Shown: in pieces, positions 42,216 to 52,828 of the stretch | Position numbering within the stretch: the first letter of the stretch is position 1 | Layout: every line of letters starts with the position of its first letter | NCBI GenBank assembly: GCA_036874045.1 | Contig: CM072343.1 | Span: forward strand, 9,878,001 to 9,942,000 | Reading direction: 5' to 3' | Length of the DNA stretch: 64,000 bases | Origin: Cymodocea nodosa | Lineage: Eukaryota; Streptophyta; Magnoliopsida; Alismatales; Cymodoceaceae | Notes under the pieces: model-generated | What the model saw: the letters and a program-made list of their open reading frames with translations, nothing else | What the model was told of the DNA's origin: nothing | The model's database searches: none | Program-made: the position numbers and the translations under genes

Positions 42216-43968
42216 GGTTCTAACAAAAAATGATACGTTCACCTAGCTAGGTTTTTTATAAGTTAAGGTATCTAACTTTCATAGTAGCATGTGTTCCTTA
42301 AAGGGTTTAGACATGAATTGGCTGAGATGGATGAGGACGTAAGATATGTTAGAGTTGTTAATAGTGAAGTAGATTAATTTACTAATGATAATTTTATCTT
42401 TCCTAGGATCTTAAAGGAGGTTTTTTTTTTTTAACAAAATTTCCCGATCTATTTATGGGGTGGGGCGGTGCATATTACTATAATCAATTTCTGAGTACTT
42501 TTCAATAAAAGTTTTAGATAGTTTGGCACCAAATAATCACAAATGTGTATTTGTGTTGACAAATATTGATTCCTATTTTAGACGTTGTTATGTCAAGACT
42601 AAAGAAGTATTTGAGTTGGGTGAAATAAGTGCCAGCAGAGTTAAAAACGTATATCACCCATAGACACTTGTAGGGACCTAAATAAATTATAAGTAAAGGA
42701 GAGTATTAAAAAAGTCCTACATTGGTAAAAGTAAAGATAAAACTATATCTTATATATGATGATGAACTATTTTAGTAATTGTGAATTGAAATTTCAACAC
42801 CAACATCCAACGAAAGCTTTATCAGTTATTTAATTTTTGTGAGATGTCAAGATAGATTTCCACCAAAAACCACCCAAAACTTGATTTTAAAATGAACATC
42901 TAAATGAATATTTGATCAATGACCTACATCCTATTAGCCAAGTTTCCAAATTTTGCAAGATACAAGACACAAGACATACTTATTACCATCTAATATAAAA
43001 ATCATACTGAATGTGAGTCTCATTCCTATTTTCACTACAATAGCTATATATAATTTGAAATTAAATTCCAAGGCATATCAAATCAACATTCCCAAGAGTG
43101 ATTTACTTTCAATACTCACAAGAATGATTCAGATTCCATATTCTTTCCAAAGGTTCAAATAACTAATAATAAACTATTGATAATATTAAACATGGTTCTA
43201 GCTTTAGAGAAGACTTTATTATAGATAATTAGGAGTTTAATTAGTAAATAAAAACTCAGAATATTTTTTAGTTGTTAACATGTAACTAGAAGTCTTTATT
43301 GGAAAGTCAATTAATGGTGACTCTAGTAAGTTACAACATTTTGGTTTAGTTTGATTTAGATTATCTTAGATAAACATCTTTGTCATAAAAGATTATGCCT
43401 ATATGAACTTTTTGGGCAATCTTTCCCTTAACTAGTTATCTCTACACGAGAATAACAATACAACCAACAAACATATAATCATGATTGAAGTTCGTAAGTG
43501 GTTAACATTTATACATGACATGGTAAATGTGTTTTCTGTTTATATTTGAACCAAACAATGACATGAATAATAGAAAAAAATCTCATGATTTTGATAAGCT
43601 TATTTATTCATAATCTGAAAGGCATGTAACTAAATAAAATGCAGCTTAAATCTCTAATGCTAAAGAACTACTAGAAATCGATTTCTTGTCGGAAAGAATC
43701 CTGGCATGAGAATTAATTCTCACAGTGGTATCGTCCTACGTTGCTTTTTCCACTGGAAGTATTCATGCCATCCTTAATAAGGTTGTTGTTTTATTTTGGT
43801 TTGTGACAGGTTGTGGTGTTTATCGTCATGGATGACATCCACATATCTATATCCTTTGGGCGTGGGTCTTTGCTCAAAGTTGATTCTTCTTTTATAATAA
43901 TATTATTTTTGTTTTTATGTGAATTAAGAACTCTTCTCCTATCATGGCGTAGAAGATTTAATTATAAA

Positions 43969-44001
<33 letters not shown>

Positions 44002-45450
44002 AAATCTGATACGCACATATGTTGATTCATATTTTAGAAATTATTCAATTAGCACTCTTTGGAAAACGTAATTCATGTCTCCAACAATGCGAGTCATAAG
44101 GGATTTTTCCCAGATAAGATATTAAAATTAAATACTTTAACGTTTTCAACCATGAAACCCAATTATTTGCATTGGGGGAGAAAAACACTAAAGATCTAAT
44201 CAACTGCGTTATTAAATTTATCATGGACAGCAACGTTTGTAGCTTTCTCAAGTTCGAATTTTAACTTTATAGAAAAACGACTCCAACATCTCAATCAATG
44301 GTCATGATCATGAAAGAATGGAATATTCCAACTTATTATAACTGAATTCTGAGGCAAAAAACGACAGCAACGTTGCATTATATCTCAGGAAATGACGCAC
44401 GTAGTTGTTCTTTTATGTACCTAAATGAATTACCGCCATTATCATGCAGATCATCTTCTACTCTGTTATGTAGCAAGGGAAATATTGGAATTCGAAGAAC
44501 GCCTAACTTTATCAAAACGAACTATACATGCATTTTTAAACAGGTAGCCCAAACGAAGCAAATTAACCCTCGCGAAGGAACGCCCATAGATATGGCAAGA
44601 ACAGCCAGGTCCACTCACGCTTCTCCGCTGGCTCCCGATATATAAAAATATACGCTTCATCGGCTTGACAAGATGCCATGAATTTATCCACAAATATCAC
44701 CAGAATAAAAACGTAGGTTTTGCATGCATACGATCTTGCTTCGTCTAATAGCCAGGGATACCAACTCAGATGTTGTTGGGTACCCAACTTGCAAACACAA
44801 GCTCCCACTATTTTTCTTTCAATTTAGTTCTCAGGAGACAAAACCACTTACATCATCATCGCATTTTTTTAATAAAATAGGCTTAGACGATGAGATATTT
44901 CACAGTGCATCGTGGAATGCATACGTACGTTACATGAGGTGAATACGCTAGCATTATCATCAGCGGGATCTACCTTATCTCGTACCTACGTTACCTGTGG
45001 TAGTTTTGTATATCTTTGTTTTCTCGTAATATAATGAATCGGTTAATTATTTTTGGGTTGGTGCATTTCCTCTTCAAGAGAAAACGAGAAATCGATATGT
45101 GAGCCAACTGAAAAGGTGGTTAAAGCCTTTAATTATATCGTCAAAACTAAGTCTATGCGTTACTAAGATCGTCTCTAATGGTAAGATATTTGCTTCTCAA
45201 AACAGCCATCACTTATTAGTGATTGATTTTAAGATAGATGAGCTAGCTGTGGGTATACAAATGTACAATTAGAACTTGACGAGCTTATGGTGATATTAAT
45301 AAACAATGACATCTCATTAATCTTCCATCTGACTATCACGTAAACTCGCAGACCACATCATGAGTTACATCATGTGAAAGCCGGTGGGCTGGTGCATCCT
45401 TTCATCCATTTCAATCATTTACATTTCTCAGTACAAAAACTTTCTGATCG
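42216..45450. other. Stretch without recognisable gene or LTR element
   Basis: AT-rich DNA with short, non-conserved ORFs only. Notable bits are AAAGTCCTACATTGGTAAAAG near 42712, followed by TATATCTTATATATGATG, which resembles the AGTCCCACATCGG-type start of some plant promoters and TRIM elements, and a (TG)15 run. The segment 44,350-44,950 is the GC-richest part, and its overlapping frames on both strands show no protein family I know. It may be low-copy host DNA. Confidence 0.4.
43971..44000. repeat. (TG)15 microsatellite
   Basis: Fifteen uninterrupted TG units. Confidence 0.95.
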
Positions 45451-47182
45451 CTTGAGGTGTCAATGCCGGCCCGGCTCAAAAGTGGTAGCCCGCGCGGGCT
45501 ACGGTCAGGTCGGGTCGGGTTAAAAATTTTTTAATTTTATTTTGATAGCTCAATCTAGTCTGAAATTATTAGAGGATAGTTTGATCTGATCTAAAATTTT
45601 TTCAGGTTAACTCGGCCTGACTCATTGTCTGTTCTTTTTATAATTTTTTATTTTTTTATTTGATTTAATCAAAGGTAAACTAAGGTTTGATTGAATTTTT
45701 TTAGTTTTTTATTTTTTTAATAGTATGACCGTAACTTTACTTTGATCTAATTGAACTTTTATTTTTTTATTTTCCTTTTCGGTTTGATCGATGCTTAACT
45801 TCGGTAAGATCAAATTTTTTTATTTTTTAAATATTTTATTATTATTATTATTTGGTCTGATTGAAACTAAACTTTGATTAGATCAAAATTTTTGATTTTT
45901 TTAAATATTTATTATTATTATTTTTCTTCGATCTGACCGACATATTTTAATTTTTTAATTTTTTTCTTTGATTAGACTGACGATAAACTTTAGTCCGATT
46001 GAAGCTTTTTAAATTTATTATTTTTCCTTTCAGTTTAATCGAAATTAAGCTTTGGTCTGATTGAAGATTTTTAAGTTATTAATTTTTTCCTTTCGTTTGA
46101 TTGAAGTTTTTTATTTTGTTTATTTTTCATTCGATTTGATCAAATCTTAACTTTGGTCCAACCAAAGTTTTTTATTTTTTTGATTTTAAATTAAAATTAA
46201 AATAAAAAAATTTACAACATTTCTGATAATCAATTCATCATTCAAATATATTATTTTATTTATAAATACATGAACATCAAACATAAGTCATCATTCATAA
46301 ATCATTATTCATCATATTAACATCAATATCAAGACATCATCAACCATTCATAATTCATCATCCATTAACACATTCAAACACAAGTTATAAAGTTAAAATA
46401 ATTATTTTATTTCTAAATTTAAATTGAAATTACATTATTTTTGTAATTACATCAAATATTTTTACATTTAATGTACAATGTACATAATTATATTTAAACA
46501 TTTATAACATTAAAATTATATTAATGATAAAGTAAGAAATGTGCATTTTTGTGTTTTCCTTCAATTTATTACATCAAAATCTAGAAAATCAGGATTATCT
46601 CTTATTAAATAGCTATGATTAAAATTATTTAATTTTTTCCCATTTATTACGATAAATCTCTTAATTAATTCTTTTCCATTTGTTACGATAGATCTCTTAT
46701 TTAATTCTTTCCATATTTTGTAACATACTTATCGAACGTTATTTAAACTTTATTCTACATTTTCAATTATTACATCAAGTTCTACGTTTAAACAAGTTTA
46801 TATTACATTTACTAATTTTTTAACAACTTTTACTTTAACATTTATTAATTTTGTATACATCAACTTTTATGTTTTCATTTATTAATTGTATTAGATTTAT
46901 TAATATATATAAGAGAGGTATCATATTCTATTTTTTATTTTCTATTGATTTCAAATTGGTCCAAATTGGCCCATGGGCTAGCCCAAGCCCAACCTAAATC
47001 AGCCCACAGACCAGCCTGACTTGGCCAAAATTAGCTTATAGGCCAACTTGACCCACGTGCCAATTTTCTAATTTATTGTAGTCTAGCCTAGCTCAATTTA
47101 AAAAGTTAGGCCAGGCCGGACTAGCCCATTATGGACTAGGTTAGGCTAACCTGCAATGACTTAGCTTAATTGACACCTCTAT
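45451..47182. mobile_element. Non-autonomous hAT-like element with GGCCCGG/GGGCC-rich ends
   Basis: Ends carry inverted GAGGTGTCAAT (45454-45464) and ATTGACACCTC (47169-47179). TGATCG flanks both sides (45445-45450 and 47183-47188), a partial target duplication. Left subterminal sequence is rich in GCCGGCCCGGCTC and GGGTCGGGTC, with a perfect 18-bp palindrome GTAGCCCGCGCGGGCTAC at 45485-45502. The right side has the inverse GCCCAAGCCCAACC. There is no transposase ORF. hAT is suggested by terminus style only. Confidence 0.5.
45650..46170. repeat. Degenerate tandem array of about 65-bp units
   Basis: About eight diverged units read roughly TTTGGTCTGATTGAA, T-rich spacer, CTTTCGGTTTGATCGA and a TTAACTT segment. 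The TCGGTTTGATCGA core also appears in the gypsy-A non-coding region at 30830. Confidence 0.6.
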
Positions 47183-48309
47183 TGATCGTCTAGAATATTT
47201 TGTTTAATTATATAATTAATTACTTTATAGAATAATGGATTAAAGCTTGAACCTAATTGGACTCATTTTTATTCTTTTTATCATTTAAAAATAAACGATT
47301 TCAATTGGATAGAAAAGTGTTAGGAATTTACAACCTTTAAGTTAAGAATCAATAGTCATTCAATCTAAGTAAAAAATTTCATTGTATATTTATATTCATT
47401 TAGTGACAAAATTACACAATCCCTTCTACCTCTTCATGTAATTGACTACGAGCAGACACCAAAGCGATATTAGAAAAGTTCCTTACGCTCGATGCACCTA
47501 GTTTCGGAAGCTAACTTTTTAGTTGACTGTAGAAGGTAACTTTTACAGACAAGCTAGTTTCTCAGTTATTGAAGAATCTCATTCGGTATACATTGAGAAC
47601 TCAATTGACTTCGAAACATACATTTTTTAGTTCAAATTTACCCTCTACCAATAATAACTGTACTACATATAAAAAATTAGTCTTGATAAATCTAGAAAAT
47701 TTCATTCAATGGGTGTTGGGTGTTGCAACATCTTAAAAATACAATAACATTAAGATCAGATACAAAATAAAATTTTAAAATAATAAATTTTGTTAAAAGC
47801 TAAGAAAAGTGAACTTCAATTATAGTTCATTTTCTGCGGGTAGTTGAGTACATCAATTCTAGTTGGATCTGTCGCTGTTTTCTGGAATTTCTTTTGATAA
47901 ATAAAGTCCAGAAGCTCGACTGATTTACACACGCTTGCTTAGGGTTGGCGACCAAGTCCACATCTTGCAAGCAACGTCTGATCTGCCAATCGTACGTCCT
48001 GCATGCATTTAATTAAATTAACTTGTTGATTTATTAAACTTTCGACTACCTGTGGGCTGGCCGTAGTTGGTTTTCCACATACCATCCAAGACTGATTTAT
48101 GAGGGAGGGAGACTACTACTGCCTAAATCTAATAATAATAGGTATCTGCATCGTTGAAATTCATCTGAATGATGTACATCGTATTTGAAATAAAAAAATA
48201 ATTTATCTATTTAACTCATGTATATCTATGCAGAAAATACATTCAATCTCTTTCTCTCTCTCGATTATTTAACGTAAAAATATGCTCTTATGTTCGATTA
48301 TTTTTTTTA
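47183..48309. other. Stretch without recognisable gene
   Basis: No ORF of interest, no LTR or TIR. It contains a short CATGCATTTAATTAAATTAA segment near 48000 and a pyrimidine run near 48247-48262. It ends where the MVSK leader begins at 48310. Confidence 0.5.
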
Positions 48310-48669
48310 TGTTAAGTTTAACATGTGTGTTGTTTTCAGAACGTTTCAGTTGGAAACATTTGAAACTTGTTTAAGTGTACTAACTAGACGTTATATTAGA
48401 TAAGGTAATGTGTAAAACTACCTCTAGATAGCGTTTTACTCGTTAGGTTAGTTAACTCAACGAGTTATACTTGAATATTTCGGGTACATTGATTGAATAA
48501 GCTTTATTCAATATTTATTTAATTTCTAAACCCGAATTCTCTTCACGTTGAGTTATACTCCTTAAAAAAAAAAAAACCCTATTTAAACACTTATTACATG
48601 GGCACTTAGGTTATTTGTAAACTTTGTCAAGAAAATCTTTCCTGCTTGTTGCTGTTACTACCTACGACG
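48310..48669 (+). promoter_or_regulatory. Conserved leader/promoter of MVSK ORF, copy 2
   Basis: Similarity to copy 3 starts sharply at TGTTAAGTTTAACATG. It contains a Box-2 pair GTTAGTTAACTCAACGAG near 48449-48466, the near-palindrome around ATTGAATAAGC near 48492, and TATTTAAA about 90 bases before ATG 48670. The sharp left edge against unrelated DNA, starting TG, looks like an element terminus. Confidence 0.5.
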
Positions 48670-49664
48670 ATGGTCTCTAAGTTCTACAAATGTCGTGGTA
48701 GAGGAAAAGGCAAAAGCAGAGGAGACACACAAGGAAAAGAAATAGAGAATGATGAAGTTCCACGAACTTTGTTCAAGAAAATATTTTGAGTGGACAAAAG
48801 GTTAGCAGAAATTTATAGTGAATATTTCTTTCCTGAAGGTATACTAAATGAAGTTAGATAAGAAATCCAAAATACTGATGTTAGTATTACATACATGGGG
48901 ATTCATAGTAAATTTGATAGAGAATACAGAATGAAATGTGCTGAGATTGCATTTTTGGAACAATATGCAAAATATTTGAAAAAAGGTGTAGGTTCATCAA
49001 ATAGAACTCCTAAAACTCCTATAAACAGTACAAGACTACATGCATTTGAGGAAGAGCATGAATCAGCTATCCCTACTCCTTTATATTCACAACAAGTAGA
49101 ATCAGATATTGGTGTAGACAAAACAAAAGTTGACAGTCTTCGAAAGGCTGTTGCAATAGAAAGTACCTTAGAAGAATTAAAGCAGAAAACTTTTATGGAG
49201 CAATTTCAAAAGAAAACAACAATACTTGAAAAGGAGAAAGAGAAATGTTATAGAAGAAGGAAAGTTAGAAAAATTATGTCTAAGGAAACAAAGTCTATTG
49301 AAAAAGGGAAATCAGACAAAAATTTCTTTCCAAAGGAAAATGTATGTCTAGACATTGTACCTTATTGTGCATCTGATAAACTCATCAGTTTCGAACACAT
49401 TGAAACTGATGAAGATAATGAGACTTTATTTTCCCTTGCTAGAAAGCTTGAGAAGAAATACAAGTCAAATATGAGCTCAAGTTTTTTTATTAATACAAGT
49501 CTTGATGATGTAGAAATTAACAAATCAGAGCGTCAGACACTTGACATTGAACAAGTTATTGTAGATATAATTGACAATGTTGAAGCAGTAACTAGTTCAC
49601 AGGGTGAATTGTCTAGAGTAGTAGATATTGAAAATGTTAAGACTCTAGAAGAGCTAAAAGTTAA
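48670..49664 (+). pseudogene. MVSK ORF copy 2, interrupted by a gypsy-A LTR
   Basis: The longest readable copy at about 330 codons in one frame, with stops at about 48787 (TGA where copy 3 has CGA) and 48858 (TAA). Order: basic Gly/Lys/Arg-rich start, DEVPRTLFKKIF, YMGIHSKFDREYRMKCAEIA, FLEQYAKYLKKGVGSSNRT, VDSLRKAVAIESTLEELKQK with a coiled-coil look, a KKTTILEKEKEKCYRRRKVR basic segment, then acidic LARKLEKKYKSNMSSS and DIIDNVEAVTSS. The gypsy-A LTR begins at 49665 after EELKVN; the reading TGTTTAG then supplies an artificial stop. The family is unknown to me. Confidence 0.6.
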
Positions 49665-51488
49665 TGTTTAGAATGAAAAAGTGCATATTATTAACGGTTA
49701 AATGATGGTTAATTGCATAATATTTAGCTTATCATATGAGAATTAAGCCATTATGTTATAATTGCACTGTTATATGCTTTAATTGAAGAATTTGCTTAAT
49801 TTTGGGGAATTAATGTTAATTTAGTACATTTATGAACTGTCAGTAAATTGCAGGCTGTGAAATTCTTAAGTATCCGAAAATGCATCTGAGCATCGAATAG
49901 TTATACTTGTAACTCTTCGAAATGTTATTTTATGTTTAAATTGTTGTTGACACGTGTCGAGATCTGGTAGATTTACTTAAGTTATAACTCGTTAAGTTAG
50001 CATAACTATACACGTTGAGTTGCTATATTGAACACTAAGGCAACGCGTTAGGTTAGCGTTATAAACTTAAGTTGTTATTTTTGCACGTGTTTTATAGTTA
50101 AATCAACGAAGGAAGTCCGTTGAGTTATCTGTAACTCCACGGACTATATATTTTCTAATATGCCACTGTAGCGGTTGCAGGAACAGACAGTTGGAAGGAA
50201 AAACCACGTTCGCACGTATCACGTAGGAATTCAATTGCACAGGGAGAAAGAAATCATCGCCGTTGATCTGAAGGAAGGAAATCCAACCGACCATTCAAGT
50301 AGAAGCAGTTACTACTGAAGAAATATAAAAGAAAAGAAGAAAAAAAGAAGAAGGGAGTGATCGATGGACGGCCAGTGTATACAGAGGAGGAGCACTGAGC
50401 TTTCTGCAGACAGTGTCGGCGATTCTCTGAAGTATCACACCAACCATCGTTATCACCACCATAATCACCAATCATCGGAGGTTTGTGAGGATACTTGCCT
50501 GATGTTGGGTCGATTCCGAGCCAAACACAGTGCCTGACTACCATTGTGAGGAGTGATCGCGTCGCGGGAAGGGAAGACATTTTCACCAAGCATCGACTCA
50601 TATTTCAAGAGATCGTAAAGCTTTTAGCCTTGGCTTCGGGTTGATGCCTGTATGCTGAAGAGGAGATCATCTTGCAATTCTGGACTCGCGATTCTATAGG
50701 GAGAGGAGACAGAATTGTAAGTGGTTCAATTTTCAGTGATGTAATCGCGTTGCAAGTAGTGTCGGAAGTATTTACTATCAAGTAAAATTACTTTACATTT
50801 CACCTTTCGCCCATCACATCAAAATAAAAATACCAAAAACAATGTATCTTTGTTTGTATGTTGTATTTGAGTGTTGTATTGTGATTAATGTTATATGTAT
50901 CAATTTTATGATTGTTTTATGATAGTTTTAATTTTACAGTTTACTGAAAATGGTTCGTATAAAACAACTTAAAGATTTTAATGGTTACTGTTTGAATCAT
51001 CTGATTGTTAGTATTGCATAATGATAAATCCAATGTTAACTAGCATTAAAAAGCTTAATTGATGTTATTTACAATCTGTGGAATCGCCCAATGGTTGGTC
51101 GAATTCCTCTGTAAATAGCAGTATTATAAAGAAGAGACAGGCTCGTGGAGTTAACTTAAGTCCACGGGGATAGTCCGTTGAGTTATCCATAACTCAACGA
51201 ACTTAGTCCGTTGAGTTATAAATTTGAATATAAATTTGAATTGTTCACAATCAAACATTTCTTAAATTCGTCAGCAATTCCCTATGGGATCGACCTATAC
51301 TTGCACACTGATACAATAGACACTGTGCAATTGCAGTTAAAGTACAAATTGGAATTAATATCTAAATTGTATTAAAGGTTGTTTGTTTACTTCTAAAAGA
51401 AAGAATAGGCATAAAGATAAATTTACTAAGTAAAAATAGAAGTAACAAGTCCAAGTTTTTTTAGTGTAGTGCTGGGAAAACACGAACA
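49665..51488 (+). repeat. Gypsy-A 5' LTR, copy 3
   Basis: It starts TGTTTAGAATGAAAAAGTGC inside the MVSK ORF after GTTAA (probable 5-bp target site; the other side is lost). U3 has both Box-1 (AAGTATCCGAAAATGC near 49869) and Box-2 modules (TAACTCGTTAAGTTAGC near 49984). A TATA-like AAATATAAAAGAAA lies near 50320, a second Box-2 cluster at 51150-51215, and TATGGGATCGACCTATAC near 51281. The end is placed near ACACGAACA at 51488, seven bases before the primer site. Frames at 50103-50601 on the - strand are not supported. Confidence 0.85.
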
Positions 51489-51495
51489 AGTTTTA

Positions 51496-51514
51496 TGGCA
51501 CCGTTGCCAGGGAA
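51496..51514 (+). other. Gypsy-A primer binding site
   Basis: TGGCACCGTTGCCAGGGAA is the Athila-type primer site (usual form TGGCGCCGTTGCCGGGGA). It primes minus-strand DNA synthesis from a host tRNA. Confidence 0.85.
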
Positions 51515-51548
51515 TTGAATTGAACTGAATTGAATTGAATTGAATTGA
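51513..51548 (+). repeat. TGAAT pentanucleotide run next to the primer site
   Basis: About seven AATTG/TGAAT units with one interruption, starting within the last bases of the primer site. Confidence 0.85.
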
Positions 51549-51557
51549 TATAAGCAA

Positions 51558-52825
51558 TTGTTAGAGCTGTTTCGTTTTAATAGCCAGAGTTGTATGTTTT
51601 CTTCTATAATTGAGAATATGGCATATGCTTATGCTCAAAGATTTCTGAAACCTTTAATTAGCATATGTGAATTCTGCAATTCTGAAGGACACGACATTTC
51701 TGATTGTTTAAAATTGAGACATTTACAGATTGACAGATCCCATGAACAACAAATGAATTATCTTCAATATAATAGAGCCGAGTATGAGAATCCTATAGTT
51801 TACCCAACTGATGGTTAGTATAGAATGTGTAATATGATGAGAGACACTGAAGTTTGGGATAGCGATGACAGACTGGAGCATAGTATAGAGCAAAATCTGG
51901 ACAAATTGGAATACTTTGTGTGTCAACAACAAGAAGTCAACCAATTAAACTATAAAGAGGCATATTCAGAACCTAAACAGGATATAATTTACGAAACTGA
52001 AAAAGCCATAAAGAAAATTGATCAAAAATTGAATGCAATGAAATTAGATGATCTGTAAACAAAATTAAAAGCATTAGACAAAAATGCAATGAAAATACAA
52101 GTTTTACAATAGGACAATGAAAATTATAATGTTATAAACCTGCACAACTTTTAAAATATACAACAAACAGAAAATAATAATGTAAGAGAATTTAAAGAAT
52201 GCACTTTAAAACTAAAAACAATTGAAGATCATAATCACGAAAATGATATACAAAAACATCATGAAAGTAACGAAAATCTGGAAGATGTATGTATAACATT
52301 AAGATCTAGAACTGATATACCACCAAGAACTCAAAATGAAAATGATATGAAGGTGGACAAGAGTAAAAATCAAAATGATAATGAAAATGTAATAGCTGAA
52401 AATCTAGAAATCACTGAAGAACAATCTGAATCTGCAATTGAAGCTAAAAATGATCAAACAAATCAACTGAAAGAAAAAGAGTCTTTGAAATCAAAATCTT
52501 TGGCACCCTATCCTGAAAGATTACAACAAACAATTCTGAAAAACAAGAAAAAGTTAGAGAAATTTTTGAAAAAGTACAAGTTAACATTCCTTTGTTAGAT
52601 CTATTGCAGAATATGCCACCTTGTGCTAAATTTCTGAAGGATTAGTGTACTAAGAAAAGAGAGCGAAAAGTTCTTAAAAAGGTCTTTTTAGTTGAGCAAA
52701 GTAGTTACCTATTTCTACCACAAATTCCTAAAAAGTTATCTGATCCTGGAATCCCTGTTATATCATGCACCATAGGAAATACCATTCTAGAAAGAACCTT
52801 AATAGACTTAGGTGCAGGTATAAAT
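51558..52825 (+). pseudogene. Gypsy-A pol N-terminal region with zinc knuckle
   Basis: A frame from about 51618 (MAYAYAQRFLKPLIS) has a CCHC knuckle, CEFCNSEGHDISDC near 51672-51713, but none of the gag core blocks seen at 34491-35831. It then runs through an acidic, Asn/Lys-rich linker with stops at 51816, about 52056, 52110 and 52152. The pre-protease motif APYPERLQ lies near 52503-52526. A frameshift near 52545-52555 leads to IFEKVQVNIPLLDLLQNMPP and CAKFLKD. Only about 1.1 kb separates the primer site from protease, too little for a full gag, in keeping with gag being elsewhere in this family. Confidence 0.75.
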
Positions 52826-52828
52826 GTT

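Noticed and set aside
42700..42780. TRIM/Cassandra-like LTR (AAGTCCTACATTGG)
   Set aside because: Only a short start-like motif is visible; no 5S-like segment, second LTR, primer site or PPT could be found.
43813..44025. 70-codon ORF ending in a valine/cysteine run
   Set aside because: Its C-terminal run is only the translated (TG)15 microsatellite.
44373..44942. Cluster of 72-90 codon ORFs on both strands
   Set aside because: No recognisable motif, overlapping frames on both strands and no support such as splice context or a second copy.
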